Origin: Bartonella birtlesii IBS 325
GTDB taxonomy: Bacteria > Pseudomonadota > Alphaproteobacteria > Rhizobiales > Rhizobiaceae
DNA length: 64,000 bases
Assembly: GCF_000273375.1 (NCBI RefSeq)
Contig: NZ_CM001557.1
Coordinates: 384,466 to 448,465 of the forward strand
Direction: 5' to 3'
The stretch's first letter is position 1. Every line of letters begins with the position of its first letter. Shown here in pieces: positions 1-9,527 of this stretch. The translations under genes were made by a program, and so were the position numbers. The notes beneath the pieces are model-generated. The model did no database searches and was not told the origin of the DNA. It saw only the letters and a list, made by a program, of their open reading frames with translations.

Positions 1-258
1 ATGCCAAACTATAAGATAAAATTTTACAATAATTTTTCTATTTTATTGATCCTTTATATTTCTGCTTTTAAGAAAAACTAACATAATCAATATAAGGACC
101 CTCTACAATACACTGAAGGAATAGTTAAAAAGTTTAATCCTTCTTAAAAACAGCTCCAATAAAAAATATTCCGAGGAATTGTGTAAATACAATGAAACTC
201 ACAACATGTGACCATGTTGAAAAGTAAAAGAAATTAAAATTCACTAAAGAGGAATGCT
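1..258. other. Region upstream of virB6, no gene seen
   Basis: AT-rich, with no convincing gene. A 28-codon reading frame opens at base 1 but has no coding support. A perfect 7-bp inverted repeat (caacatg, 4-nt loop, catgttg) lies at 202-219, shortly before the virB6 ribosome binding site (aagagga). It could be an mRNA hairpin or an operator; I cannot tell which. virB5, the usual upstream neighbour, does not end inside the window. Confidence 0.5.
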
Positions 259-1101
259 ATGGACTTCAAAATGTTTACCCAACTGTTCAGTCATATTGAT
301 CAGGCAACAAAAACATATGTCACGGATATCTCCTCAAAAGCAATCATAACAATCACGCCTTTTGTATCCATCGGCCTTACCATCGCTTTCATTCTATATG
401 GGTGGCTTGTTATTCGTGGCGCCATAGATATGCCACTCTCTGGGCTTGTAAACCGCTGTTTTCGAGTAAGCATTATTACTTCTATTGCCTTAACAGTAGG
501 TCTTTATCAAAATGAAATCGCAAATTTAATAATAGAAATGCCTCATGATTTATTAAAAACGCTGTTTAATAATCAAAACGACAATAAGCAATTAATCAGC
601 TTGATCGACAAAGTCGCTGAAAGAGGGTTCGAACGTGCAAGCGAAGCTTTCGAAGAAGCTGCTTTCTTAGATGCTGATGGCTTACTCTATGGGCTCTTCG
701 GCATTCTTATTTTACTTGCAACAAGCTTCCTAGCTGCAATCGGTGGTGCATTCATCCTGCTAGCAAAAATTATTCTTGTACTTCTCGTAGGTTTCGGACC
801 TCTCTTCATTATTTCCTTACTTTGGCAGCCAACTTATCGTTTTTTCGAACAATGGATAGGACAAATTTTGAATTATACGATTTTTTTTGTACTCCTAGCC
901 ACCGTATCTAGTCTGCTAATGAACATCTTTGCAAATTACATGACTGATCTAAAATTCGATGGAAAACAAAATATAAGTTATGCACTAGGCGGTGCTTTCA
1001 TCCTGTCTATTATCTCCATTGTACTGTTGCTCAAACTGGCAAATATTGCCAATGCTCTGGCAAAAGGTATTACATTGGGGCATCTATGGAAATTTAGATG
1101 A
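259..1101 (+). CDS. virB6: VirB6 inner-membrane channel protein of the type IV secretion system
   Basis: Polytopic inner-membrane protein of the T4SS translocation channel. The 280-aa frame has hydrophobic segments near residues 30-50, 70-90, 145-175, 175-190, 205-230 and 240-260, including the conserved GFGPLFI region followed by a Trp-rich stretch typical of VirB6/TrbL. The start is supported by aagagga 6 nt upstream and by the position before virB7-virB11. The end is doubtful. If one G is removed from the G4 run at 1077-1080, the frame continues 33 codons in a polar, basic tail (ending ANEYFRKK) to a stop at 1199-1201, giving 313 aa. Family assignment is firm; the true C-terminus is not. 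Confidence 0.85.
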   Translation: MDFKMFTQLFSHIDQATKTYVTDISSKAIITITPFVSIGLTIAFILYGWLVIRGAIDMPLSGLVNRCFRVSIITSIALTVGLYQNEIANLIIEMPHDLLKTLFNNQNDNKQLISLIDKVAERGFERASEAFEEAAFLDADGLLYGLFGILILLATSFLAAIGGAFILLAKIILVLLVGFGPLFIISLLWQPTYRFFEQWIGQILNYTIFFVLLATVSSLLMNIFANYMTDLKFDGKQNISYALGGAFILSIISIVLLLKLANIANALAKGITLGHLWKFR

Positions 1102-1314
1102 AATAGGTAGACCTGTTTCCCTAATCAGCACACACCAAATGACAAAATCAGCTGCCCGTAAAAATATCCACGCTGCAAATGAATATTTCCGTAAAAAATG
1201 AGATCACTAAATGAAAAAAATAAAAGATAATCAATATATTTTGTAATCAAAATTGAAATAATGACAAAAAAATGTTAAAGATATATATTGCAGTTATAAA
1301 ACGGGAGCATTAAA

Positions 1315-1458
1315 ATGAAAAAAATTGTTTTTGCAATTTTGATTGCAAATATTTTATCGGCTTGCGCGTTAGCGCCAAAGCCAAAACAACCAAGTAATTG
1401 GAACCGCGTACCGATTAATAAAACAATTCCTGCCGAAATTCAGCGAGGAGCCATATGA
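1315..1458 (+). CDS. virB7: VirB7 small lipoprotein
   Basis: A 47-aa protein with a lipoprotein signal: a Lys-rich start, a hydrophobic core and the lipobox L-S-A-C with Cys at residue 17. The mature part of about 30 residues is Pro- and Lys-rich. VirB7 is the outer-membrane lipoprotein that stabilises VirB9 in the T4SS core complex. Its stop overlaps the virB8 start (ATGA at 1455-1458), so the two are translationally coupled. Identification rests on position, size and lipobox, because VirB7 sequences diverge widely. A gggag box 6-10 nt upstream supports the ATG at 1315. Confidence 0.8.
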   Translation: MKKIVFAILIANILSACALAPKPKQPSNWNRVPINKTIPAEIQRGAI

Positions 1459-2153
1459 AAAAACAGCAAGCTAAACAAGTAACAGCTGAAAAACTTAAGA
1501 GTTATTATGAAGAAAGCCGAGGTTTAGAACGCGAACTTATCAACGAATTTGTAAGATCGCGTAGGACAGCATGGCGTGTAGCAAATGTCGTTGGCATTTT
1601 TGGGTTGTTTGGCATGATATGCGGAGTTGTTGGTTTTTCACAACCAGCTCCAACACCTTTAGTGCTACGCGTTGATAACACAACTGGCGCGGTTGACGTA
1701 ATTTCTGTGATGCGCGAGCATGAAACTAGCTATGGCGAAGTTGTAGACAGATATTGGCTCAACCAATATGTCCTTAACCGCGAAACTTACGACTACGATA
1801 CTATTCAGCTCAATTATGACACCACAGCACTTTTAAGCACAGCAGCTGTTCAACAAGAGTTTTATAAAATCTATGAGGGAGAAGATGCGCGTGATAAAGT
1901 ACTTTCTAACAAAGCACGTATCACAGTTAAAGTGCGGTCGATCCAACCAAATGGACGTGGTCAAGCAACAGTACGATTCACCACGCAACAACATGACAGT
2001 ACAGGTGCTGTTGGAGTAAAACAACACCAAATTGCAACAATTGGTTATACTTATGTTGGTGCACCAATGAAATCATCTGATCGATTGCTTAATCCTCTTG
2101 GTTTCCAAGTGACAAGTTACCGCACCGATCCGGAAATACTGCTAAATAATTAA
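1455..2153 (+). CDS. virB8: VirB8 inner-membrane T4SS assembly protein
   Basis: Bitopic inner-membrane protein of 232 aa. A cytoplasmic basic and acidic N-terminus is followed by one membrane span at about residues 43-62 and then a periplasmic NTF2-like VirB8 domain. VirB8 is a nucleation factor that contacts VirB9 and VirB10 and links the inner-membrane parts to the core complex. The gene starts inside the virB7 stop and is followed after 13 nt by virB9. Full family length, no lesions seen. Confidence 0.92.
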   Translation: MKKQQAKQVTAEKLKSYYEESRGLERELINEFVRSRRTAWRVANVVGIFGLFGMICGVVGFSQPAPTPLVLRVDNTTGAVDVISVMREHETSYGEVVDRYWLNQYVLNRETYDYDTIQLNYDTTALLSTAAVQQEFYKIYEGEDARDKVLSNKARITVKVRSIQPNGRGQATVRFTTQQHDSTGAVGVKQHQIATIGYTYVGAPMKSSDRLLNPLGFQVTSYRTDPEILLNN

Positions 2154-2166
2154 AGAATTGATTATT

Positions 2167-2973
2167 ATGAAAAAACTTACGTTCCTTGCCTTACTATCTT
2201 CATTTTCCTTTCTTTACACGGTGCCTGTACAAGCACTCAAAACCCCATCAAATTCACAATATGATCATCGCATTCGCTATGTAACATATAATGTGGCTGA
2301 TGTGGTTCAAATTGAAACCGTTCTTGGGGTGGCAACACATATCATCCTTGAAGAGGGTGAACGCTACATCACGCATGCTTTTGGTGATTCTGATGCTTAT
2401 GCCTTTGCACATAAAGGACGACATATCTTTATTAAACCCAAAGCAGAATTAGCTAATACGAATCTCATCGTTGTAACAGACAAACGTAGCTATAAATTTC
2501 GATTACAGTTCCGAAATGATCGTGCTGGAGCCACCTACGAATTAGCTTTCCATTATCCTGATACAAATACTCAAAAGTCAGAAGCAAACAGCCAACACCT
2601 TGATATTGAACGCGGTTTTCACCAAGGTGTAAAAGGCTATAACCTCAGCTATACCATGAGTGGCAACCAAGATATTGCTCCAATTAATGCTTGGGACAAT
2701 GGGCGTATTACCTATTTCAAATTTCCTGCCAACATGGATATGCCATCAATTTACCTAGTAGATGCTGAAGGTAACGAGAGCTTAATACCACGTACCGTTA
2801 TAGGCAGTTCCAATGATATTATTGCCGTTCATAAGGTCAATCCCAAATGGCTCATACGACTTGGAAAACGTGCTTTAGCTGTTTTCAACGAAGCTTATGA
2901 TCCCAATGGTGTAGCGAATACAACTGGGACAGTATCTTCGATGGTCCATCGCGTTAACAAAGGAGGTAAATAA
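2167..2973 (+). CDS. virB9: VirB9 outer-membrane-associated core protein
   Basis: Periplasmic and outer-membrane core component of the T4SS. A TTG at 2158 is in frame, but the ATG at 2167 gives a clean Sec signal peptide (MKKLTFLALL, cleavage near VQA, residues 20-23) and is preferred, for 268 aa. The mature protein carries the CagX/VirB9 N-domain (DHRIRYV, then the GEGERY-like EEGERYI segment) and the C-terminal beta domain that binds VirB7 (NGRITYFKFP). The stop overlaps the virB10 ATG by one base. Full length. Confidence 0.92.
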   Translation: MKKLTFLALLSSFSFLYTVPVQALKTPSNSQYDHRIRYVTYNVADVVQIETVLGVATHIILEEGERYITHAFGDSDAYAFAHKGRHIFIKPKAELANTNLIVVTDKRSYKFRLQFRNDRAGATYELAFHYPDTNTQKSEANSQHLDIERGFHQGVKGYNLSYTMSGNQDIAPINAWDNGRITYFKFPANMDMPSIYLVDAEGNESLIPRTVIGSSNDIIAVHKVNPKWLIRLGKRALAVFNEAYDPNGVANTTGTVSSMVHRVNKGGK

Positions 2974-4141
2974 TGTTTGACAATAAGAAAGGAGATGAGA
3001 TCAATAAAAACGCGGAACGAGGTTACGCCGAGCAAAAACATATTGAAGGTGCCTATGGTAGTTCTGAGTTAGGTTTGGAGCGTCGTCCAATAATTCCCGG
3101 TGCTCGTGCATTATTAATGGTAGGACTCATTGTCATAATAGCGGTACCAATTGCTCTGACTTGGAAAGCTTTAAAAATGCGCAATAGTATAGAAGTTGAG
3201 GAAGAAAAACCTCAACAGACAGTGCAGCAAATCATACCAAACTATGTCCCTCGCGTTATAGAGGAGCCAAAAGTAGAAGAAGAAGAAAAAAACCTGAAGA
3301 TTCAACACAGGAAATTCCAGCAACCTTAGCAAAACTTCTTCAAACAACAATTCCTCCACATTTGATCAAAGATTCTGAAGAGTTGGCGCGCAAACGTATG
3401 CTTAGTTCCGGTCTTAACAGTGGCGGTAGTAGTGAAGGCTCGACAGAACCGTCAAAAAATAACGCATCTAATGACGATAGAAATAGTGGTGCATTATTTG
3501 ATCACCTTCAGCCGGTACGCTTAGGTCAATCACAAGCAGTACAGCTCAATAACCGTGATCTCTTGATCACACAAGGAACACAGATAGATTGTACACTAGA
3601 AACAAAAATTATCACAACCCAACCGGGAATGACAACGTGTCATTTAACACGTGATGTTTATTCTACAAGTGGTCGGGTTGTTTTGCTCGATCGTGGCTCT
3701 AAGGTTGTTGGTTTTTATCAAAGTGGCATACAACAAGGACAAACACGCGTTTTCGTGCAATGGTCGCGCATTGAAACACCTTCCGGTGTTATCGTTAATC
3801 TTGACTCACCCGGTACAGGTCCTCTTGGAGAAGCTGGTATTGGTGGTTGGATTGATACGCATTTTTGGCAACGATTTGGCGGAGCAATTATGGTGAGCAT
3901 CATTGGTGATTTGGGAGAATGGGTAAAAGACAAAATTTGGCGAAAAGATCGAGATAATAAAGAGAATAAGGAAAGAGTACAATCCCAAGGCGTACATAAC
4001 GCTGAATCGGTCGTGACTGATGTTCTCCAAAACTCAATCAACATTACACCAACACTTTATAAAAACCAAGGCGAGCGCGTGAATATTTTTGTTGCTCGAG
4101 ATCTGGATTTCAGTGATGTCTACAGCCTCGTTACACGTTAA
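2973..4141 (+). pseudogene. virB10: VirB10 energy-sensing core protein, split by a -1 frameshift
   Basis: VirB10 spans both membranes, senses ATP use by VirB11/VirD4 and gates the outer-membrane pore. Two frames together make one 389-aa protein. Frame 1 (2973-3329) holds the cytoplasmic tail, a membrane span near residues 48-65 and a Glu/Pro-rich linker. The second frame continues from the A-run at 3286-3292 (P-E-D-S-T...) to 4141 and carries the TrbI/VirB10 beta-barrel domain. The first frame alone ends after 118 aa, and the second has no good start codon. The junction is the heptamer A-AAA-AAC. Explanations are a missing A, a true null allele, or programmed -1 frameshifting. A ggaggt box precedes the start. 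Confidence 0.88.
3286..3293 (+). promoter_or_regulatory. Slippery A7C run at the virB10 frame break
   Basis: In the upstream frame the codons read GAA AAA AAC, so bases 3287-3293 form A-AAA-AAC, a canonical X-XXY-YYZ heptamer for -1 slippage. The downstream virB10 frame is exactly -1. The same run would also be the likely place for a one-base sequencing undercall or for transcriptional slippage. No obvious stimulatory stem or upstream Shine-Dalgarno was confirmed by eye. Confidence 0.5.
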
Positions 4142-5177
4142 TGGAATACAAAAAGACCAAGCAGTTGCGCAACTTCTGCAACCGCTTGATCATTTCTTAG
4201 AAGATCCAAAAATTACTGAATTATCGATAAACCGCCCCTGTGAAGTGTGGACAAAAAACTTCGAGGGTTGGCATGTGCATAATGTACCAGAATTAACGGC
4301 TGCTTTTTTGCAAACGCTTATTACAGCCATTATCGTTTATAATGGTATGGCGCCCCGAAGTATTAATTATGTACGCTTACCTGGTGGACAACGTGGTACC
4401 ATTATACAAACGCCAGCGGTTATCGATGGCACACTATCTTTTGTAATTCGTAAGCATTCCCTCATAGTTAAGACACTAGAGGAACTGAACAATGAAGGTG
4501 TGTTTGATAATTTTGCCGATGTCAGTTTTAATAAGCCTTTAGAAAAGGAAGCAGAAAATCTGTTATCGAAGCAAGATTTCACACGACTAGAGCCATTTGA
4601 AGTACAACTTTTGCGTCTCAAACGCGATAAAAAAATTCTTGAGTTTTTGGAAGAATGCGTGCTGCATAAACGCAACATCATTATTGCAGGCAAAACAGGA
4701 TCAGGAAAAACGACATTTGCCCGCTCGCTCATTGAAAAAGTACCCATAGAAGAACGCATGATCACTATTGAGGATGTCCATGAGCTTTTTCTGCCTAACC
4801 ATCCAAATCACGTTCATATGCTGTATGGTAACGGTGCAGGTCGTGTTCCAGCTGATGAATGTTTAGATGCATGTCTGCGTCAATCGCCTGACCGTATTTT
4901 TCTTGCCGAACTACGTGGCAACGAAGCATGGGAATATCTCAACTCGTTAAACACTGGACACCCAGGATCAATTACAACAACACACGCCAACAATGCTTTG
5001 CAAACATTTGAACGATGCGCCACATTAATAAAAAGATCAGAAGTTGGTCGTCAGCTTGATTTAGAAATGATAAAAGTAGTGCTTTACACTACAGTGGATG
5101 TGGTGTTATTCTTTAAAGATAGAAAACTCTCTGAAATCTTCTATGATCCCATTTTTGCTAAATCAAAGATAGTTTAA
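4116..5177 (+). CDS. virB11: VirB11 traffic ATPase
   Basis: Hexameric cytoplasmic ATPase that powers T4SS assembly and substrate transfer. A TTG at 4089 is in frame, but the ATG at 4116 (MSTASLHVNG) fits the family, giving 353 aa. The N-terminal domain covers about residues 1-150. Walker A GKTGSGKT lies at 192-199, followed by the Asp box (TIEDVHEL), Walker B region (RIFLAELRG) and His box (GHPGSITTTHAN). The start lies inside the end of virB10 (26-nt overlap). It is the last gene of the cluster; no virD4 follows. Confidence 0.95.
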   Translation: MSTASLHVNGIQKDQAVAQLLQPLDHFLEDPKITELSINRPCEVWTKNFEGWHVHNVPELTAAFLQTLITAIIVYNGMAPRSINYVRLPGGQRGTIIQTPAVIDGTLSFVIRKHSLIVKTLEELNNEGVFDNFADVSFNKPLEKEAENLLSKQDFTRLEPFEVQLLRLKRDKKILEFLEECVLHKRNIIIAGKTGSGKTTFARSLIEKVPIEERMITIEDVHELFLPNHPNHVHMLYGNGAGRVPADECLDACLRQSPDRIFLAELRGNEAWEYLNSLNTGHPGSITTTHANNALQTFERCATLIKRSEVGRQLDLEMIKVVLYTTVDVVLFFKDRKLSEIFYDPIFAKSKIV

Positions 5178-5205
5178 GTAAAACTCTTGATACAAACAAA
5201 AGCGG

Positions 5206-5233
5206 CCGTGACAATTTGTCACGGTTTTCTTTT
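5206..5233 (+). terminator. Rho-independent terminator after virB11
   Basis: A perfect 8-bp stem (ccgtgaca / tgtcacgg, 5206-5213 with 5217-5224) with a 3-nt loop is followed by ttttctttt. It closes the virB transcription unit 29 nt after the virB11 stop. Confidence 0.85.
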
Positions 5234-5612
5234 AAGGTTTCGCACTCCTATTACCTTTTTGGAAAGTTTTTACTCCCTTACAACGGAGGAGATAAAAATT
5301 GATGAGAAAAACCAATCCATATCCCAAATTTTGCTTCTGCTCATTTTTCTCATTTATTTTTTGTAAACTATACATTTGATACAAAAGAGAAAAAATACTT
5401 ACAAAATAAATTTCTTAAAAGGATAATTTTCAATTTATGCAGCTTTTATAAAATATTCACAGGCGGTAATTAAAAATAAACTGTTGCTATTATAATTTTT
5501 TTAAATCTTCATACAAAAGCAGAAAAATTTTATAAATTGCTTCGCGCACCATCTCAAAAAGTGTAAAATCATATATATTCTCGACTCTCACATCATTCCT
5601 ATAACTGACTTT
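5234..5612. other. Intergenic region between virB11 and sdhB, nothing recognised
   Basis: About 380 bp of AT-rich sequence between convergent units. I see no ORF with coding character, no tRNA and no insertion sequence end. It marks the boundary between the virB locus and core metabolism genes, so it may hold the scar of the virB insertion, but no direct repeat was found by eye. Confidence 0.5.
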
Positions 5613-6392
5613 TTAAAGACGGCGTTCAACCATGAGCTTTTTAATCTCAGCAATTGCTTTTGCTGGATTTAATCCCTTCGGACAAGTTTGCGCACAATTC
5701 ATAATCGTATGGCAGCGATAAAGACGAAAAGGATCTTCTAAATTATCAAGGCGCTCCCCACACATCTCATCACGTGAATCAGCAATCCAGCGATACGCTT
5801 GAAGCAAAATAGCTGGTCCCAAATAACGATCACCATTCCACCAATAACTCGGGCATGATGTTTGACAACAAGCACATAAAATACATTCATAAAGTCCATC
5901 AATTTTTTGGCGATCAGAGTGACTTTGCAACCATTCTTTGGCAGGTTCAGGCGAAACGGTTTGTAACCAAGGTTCAATTACGCGGTGTTGGGCATAAAAG
6001 TGCTTCAAATCAGGAACCAAATCTTTAACAACCGGCATAGAGGGCAAAGGATAGACCTTAATGGGGTGCTTTACATCATCCATACCTTTAGTACAAGCCA
6101 GCGTATTAGCCCCATCAATATTCATGGAACAGGAACCACAAATACCCTCACGGCACGATCGGCGAAATGTCAAAGTTGGATCAATATGATTCTTAATGAA
6201 CAAAAGCCCATCTAGAATCATAGGACCACAAGCAGAACGATCCACATAATAAGTATCCAGATGAGGATTTTCCTCATCATCAGGTGACCAACGATAAATA
6301 TGAAATTCTGTCAGTTGCGTAGCACCTTCAGGTTTAGGCCAAATTTTTCCCGGTTTTACTTGAGAATTTTTGGGAAGTTTAATTTGTACCAT
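5613..6392 (-). CDS. sdhB: Succinate dehydrogenase iron-sulfur subunit
   Basis: Electron-transfer subunit of complex II that passes electrons from the SdhA flavin to ubiquinone. 259 aa, the family length. The N-terminal ferredoxin domain has the [2Fe-2S] cysteines C80, C85, C88 and C100 (RREGICGSC region). The C-terminal domain has the [4Fe-4S] and [3Fe-4S] motifs from C170 on (C-I-L-C-A-C-C and later [14 protein letters not shown]). It is the last gene of sdhCDAB, 14 nt after sdhA. Confidence 0.97.
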   Translation of the reverse strand: MVQIKLPKNSQVKPGKIWPKPEGATQLTEFHIYRWSPDDEENPHLDTYYVDRSACGPMILDGLLFIKNHIDPTLTFRRSCREGICGSCSMNIDGANTLACTKGMDDVKHPIKVYPLPSMPVVKDLVPDLKHFYAQHRVIEPWLQTVSPEPAKEWLQSHSDRQKIDGLYECILCACCQTSCPSYWWNGDRYLGPAILLQAYRWIADSRDEMCGERLDNLEDPFRLYRCHTIMNCAQTCPKGLNPAKAIAEIKKLMVERRL

Positions 6393-6406
6393 AATTCATT
6401 CTCCCC

Positions 6407-8251
6407 TTAATAAACACGCTTTTTAGGTGCAATGCGTTTTAAATCAATACCACCATCTGCTTCAGCTGTTAATGGATCAACATGAACAGGTCGATAGGAC
6501 AAAGTTACCTTACCTTCTTTTGATAAATGTGAAAGCGTATGTTTGCGCCAATTTTTATCGTCACGCTCTGGATAATCTTCACGTGCATGAGCGCCTCGAC
6601 TTTCCAAACGCGCTTCTGCGGAATAAACAGTGGTAATTGCATTAGCCATCAGATTTTCAAGCTCTAATGTTTCAACCAAATCAGAATTCCATATCAGTGA
6701 GCGATCTGTGACTTTAAGATCAGCTAATCCATCCCAAATTTGACTTATCCGCCGACATCCTTGTTGCAAAGAATCTTCCGTACGGAAAACAGCAGCATCT
6801 TCTTGCATAGTGCGTTGCATTTTTTCACGCAATACAGCTGTTGGTGTTGCTCCTTGAGCAAAACGTAAACGATCAAAACGTGCCATAATTTCATCAACCG
6901 CCGCCTCATTGAGAGGAGGAATTTCCGCATCTCGATCAATGACTTCACCGGCACGAATTGCAGCAGCACGACCAAATACAACAAGATCAATTAACGAATT
7001 TGATCCCAAACGATTAGCACCATGAACAGAAGCACATCCAGCCTCTCCCACTGCCATCAAACCTGGTTGAATACGATCAGGCGAATCAGCCGTTGGATTA
7101 AGTACCTCTCCATAATAATTGGTAGGAATTCCCCCCATATTATAATGCACCGTAGGAAGGATAGGAATAGGTTCTCTTGTCACATCAACGCCAGCAAAAA
7201 TGCGTGCTGATTCGGAAATTCCTGGTAAACGTTCGTGCAATATGGCGGGATCAATGTGATTGAGAACCAAATGAATATGATCCTTTCTTGGACCAACACC
7301 GCGCCCTTCGCGAATTTCAAGGGTTATACAACGCGATACCAAATCCCGTGAAGCCAAATCTTTAAAGGAAGGTGCATAGCGCTCCATAAAACGTTCACCC
7401 TCAGAATTAATCAAATAACCACCTTCACCCCGTGCCCCTTCTGTAATGAGACAGCCAGAACCATAAATCCCTGTGGGATGAAACTGAACAAATTCCATAT
7501 CCTGCAGTGGTAATCCGGCACGTGCAATCATTCCACCCCCATCACCCGTACAAGTATGAGCCGATGTTGCTGAAAAATAAGCACGCCCATAACCACCGGT
7601 TGCGAGAACAACCATTTTGGCAGAAAAACGGTGTATCGTGCCATCATCAAGATTCCATGCCACCACACCGGTGCAGACTCCATCGGTCATGATGAGATCA
7701 AGTGCAAAATATTCAATAAAAAACTGCGCATTATGCTTTAAACTCTGTCCATAAAGTGTATGCAAAATGGCATGTCCTGTGCGATCAGCTGCTGCACAAG
7801 TCCGCTGAACAGGTGGACCTTCACCAAATTGTGTTGTATGCCCACCAAAAGGACGTTGATAAATTTTACCTTCTTGCGTACGTGAAAAAGGCACCCCATA
7901 ATGTTCTAATTCATAGACAGCAGCAGGTGCATTACGCACCAAATATTCCATTGCATCGGTATCACCCAACCAATCAGATCCCTTTACAGTATCATACAAA
8001 TGCCATTGCCAATTGTCAGGTCCCATATTGGAAAGTGAAGCTGCAATACCCCCTTGCGCCGCAACAGTATGTGATCTTGTTGGAAAAACTTTTGTAATAC
8101 AAGCTGTTTTTAATCCTTGCTCTGCCATCCCAAGTGTTGCCCGCAATCCTGCACCACCTGCCCCAACAACCACAACATCGAATTTATGATCGACAGTACA
8201 ATAAGGAGCATTCCCTGCTCTCGCGCCTAGAGATGATACTGTACCTGCCAT
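6407..8251 (-). CDS. sdhA: Succinate dehydrogenase flavoprotein subunit
   Basis: Catalytic subunit that oxidises succinate to fumarate. An in-frame start exists at 8317, but the ATG at 8251 ([10 protein letters not shown]) has gggag upstream and begins 5 nt after the sdhD stop, so it is chosen: 614 aa. Seen are the FAD Rossmann motif ([11 protein letters not shown]), the covalent FAD histidine region ([11 protein letters not shown]), the active-site stretch ([16 protein letters not shown]) and the C-terminal [15 protein letters not shown]. Covalent flavinylation would need assembly factors; a DUF1674 (SDHAF4-family) gene lies at 27.9 kb. Confidence 0.97.
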   Translation of the reverse strand: MAGTVSSLGARAGNAPYCTVDHKFDVVVVGAGGAGLRATLGMAEQGLKTACITKVFPTRSHTVAAQGGIAASLSNMGPDNWQWHLYDTVKGSDWLGDTDAMEYLVRNAPAAVYELEHYGVPFSRTQEGKIYQRPFGGHTTQFGEGPPVQRTCAAADRTGHAILHTLYGQSLKHNAQFFIEYFALDLIMTDGVCTGVVAWNLDDGTIHRFSAKMVVLATGGYGRAYFSATSAHTCTGDGGGMIARAGLPLQDMEFVQFHPTGIYGSGCLITEGARGEGGYLINSEGERFMERYAPSFKDLASRDLVSRCITLEIREGRGVGPRKDHIHLVLNHIDPAILHERLPGISESARIFAGVDVTREPIPILPTVHYNMGGIPTNYYGEVLNPTADSPDRIQPGLMAVGEAGCASVHGANRLGSNSLIDLVVFGRAAAIRAGEVIDRDAEIPPLNEAAVDEIMARFDRLRFAQGATPTAVLREKMQRTMQEDAAVFRTEDSLQQGCRRISQIWDGLADLKVTDRSLIWNSDLVETLELENLMANAITTVYSAEARLESRGAHAREDYPERDDKNWRKHTLSHLSKEGKVTLSYRPVHVDPLTAEADGGIDLKRIAPKKRVY

Positions 8252-8256
8252 ATCTA

Positions 8257-8643
8257 TTAACTCCCTAACGCAATTTTCAAAAGAGCAAAAATGGTTATAC
8301 CCCCCAAAATAAAACAAAATAAAATATTTAATACCAGGAAGAATATCCGGAAACCTTCACGTGGAATATAATCCTCAATAACCACCTGCATTCCAAGTTT
8401 CATATGATAAAGCACTGAAACCGTAAATAATCCCATTAAAATAGCTGCAACAGGATGAGCAAGCCGTGCGCGCACAACGCTATAGTCCTCTCCAACGAGA
8501 GAGAGAATGAGAACAATAAAAAAGATTGAAAGTGGTAAATTTATAAAACCTGTCAAACGCTGTAACCAAAAATGCTCTGTTCCCTCATGCGCACTTCCAC
8601 GCCCACGTACTTTTGCAAGTTCCGTTCTAAAATCTTTTTTCAT
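8257..8643 (-). CDS. sdhD: Succinate dehydrogenase hydrophobic membrane anchor subunit
   Basis: Membrane anchor of complex II, 128 aa from the ATG at 8643, which has a ggagaagg ribosome binding site; a GTG four codons upstream sits on that site. Three membrane spans lie near residues 30-50, 60-80 and 100-125. The conserved H-x3-G with a following DYI ([15 protein letters not shown]) contributes to the heme and quinone region. It lies between sdhC (18 nt) and sdhA (5 nt) in one operon. Confidence 0.93.
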   Translation of the reverse strand: MKKDFRTELAKVRGRGSAHEGTEHFWLQRLTGFINLPLSIFFIVLILSLVGEDYSVVRARLAHPVAAILMGLFTVSVLYHMKLGMQVVIEDYIPREGFRIFFLVLNILFCFILGGITIFALLKIALGS

Positions 8644-8661
8644 ATCCTTCTCCACCCCCAG

Positions 8662-9063
8662 CTAAACAATGCTATATCCAATAAGCCAAATTACAAGAGT
8701 CATAATAAGAGAAATAAACACTGTTGCCCATGCCACCATGCTTGCTTTTTCTTTAGCCAAAAGAGAAGGTTTCAAATCCCAAATAATATGACGAAGTCCA
8801 CCAACCATGTGATGAACGCCAGCAAGCGTATAAAGAAACAAAATACAAAGCCCAGGCATAGAACTATAAATCTCATGAATGACTCTAAATGTCTCAGCCC
8901 CACAAGCAATTGCCAGTAACCAAACAGTGAGAAAGACCATTCCAAAATAAAGAGCCATACCGGTAAGGCGATGTGCAATCGACATCGCCATTGTAATAGT
9001 CCAACGATAAATACTAATATGAGGGGAACGAGGGCGCTCTTTTATCCTAATTGTCTCTGTCAT
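8662..9063 (-). CDS. sdhC: Succinate dehydrogenase cytochrome b556 subunit
   Basis: Second membrane anchor of complex II, 133 aa. The longer in-frame start at 9147 adds 28 unconserved residues, while the ATG at 9063 (MTETIRIKER) has aggat upstream and begins the family's RPRSPHISIYRW motif. The SIAHRLTG motif and the later HMVGGLRHI segment (heme-ligand histidine) are present, with three membrane spans. It is the first gene of the operon, so the promoter should lie in the 9064-9490 spacer. Confidence 0.95.
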   Translation of the reverse strand: MTETIRIKERPRSPHISIYRWTITMAMSIAHRLTGMALYFGMVFLTVWLLAIACGAETFRVIHEIYSSMPGLCILFLYTLAGVHHMVGGLRHIIWDLKPSLLAKEKASMVAWATVFISLIMTLVIWLIGYSIV

Positions 9064-9480
9064 AAAATATCCTGACCTGGCTTTTACTGCAACCACATCG
9101 TGAGCGACAAGATTCGCACAAAATGCCAAGTGCATTATCGTTTCCACTTATCTGGCATTTTAAGATGCCAATATTACAGGTCGGTTGTCTCAAATAACGG
9201 ATTAAAGGTCACGCATAAAAAAACCGATTGTTTTACAGCTATATGGCCATAAAACACGCTTTAATCTAATACAATTTTATCTTCACGTCAAAGGTCTAAC
9301 ATCATTTCTCAAATTAAATATCTATTTTTTCAAATAGATTCCCGCCCATTTCTAAATACCAACGCTATCTTTCAAAAACCGTGAAAGATAGCCACAATTC
9401 AAGAAAAACAAGACACTGAAGGCTTTAAGAAGCATTTTATGCATACTCAAAACCACTTCTTTAACTAAAAATACGAACCA
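9064..9480. other. Spacer upstream of sdhC, no gene seen
   Basis: About 420 bp between the rplS terminator and sdhC. It should contain the sdh promoter on the minus strand. A small hairpin (tggcat / atgcca around 9152-9169) is visible. No coding region or RNA gene recognised. Confidence 0.5.
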
Positions 9481-9526
9481 CGAGAAATAAAAAGCTGCTT
9501 TTATATAAATTCTAGTAAATGCAGCT
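9481..9526 (-). terminator. Probable terminator after rplS
   Basis: Read on the minus strand, agctgc (9521-9526) directly follows the rplS stop and pairs with gcagct (9493-9498). A T-rich tail (tttttattt) follows at 9492-9484. The loop is long and A/T-rich, so efficiency is uncertain. Confidence 0.5.
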
Positions 9527-9527
9527 C

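Noticed and set aside
992..1201. Separate 69-aa gene after virB6
   Set aside because: Its first half is the shadow of virB6; only the tail is protein-like and is better explained as the frameshifted VirB6 C-terminus.
3171..3359. Minus-strand ORF opposite virB10
   Set aside because: Antisense shadow of the Glu-rich linker (Phe/Leu-rich translation), no ribosome binding site.
5234..5612. Insertion sequence or attachment site at the virB/sdh boundary
   Set aside because: No inverted repeats, direct repeats or transposase remnants could be found by eye.
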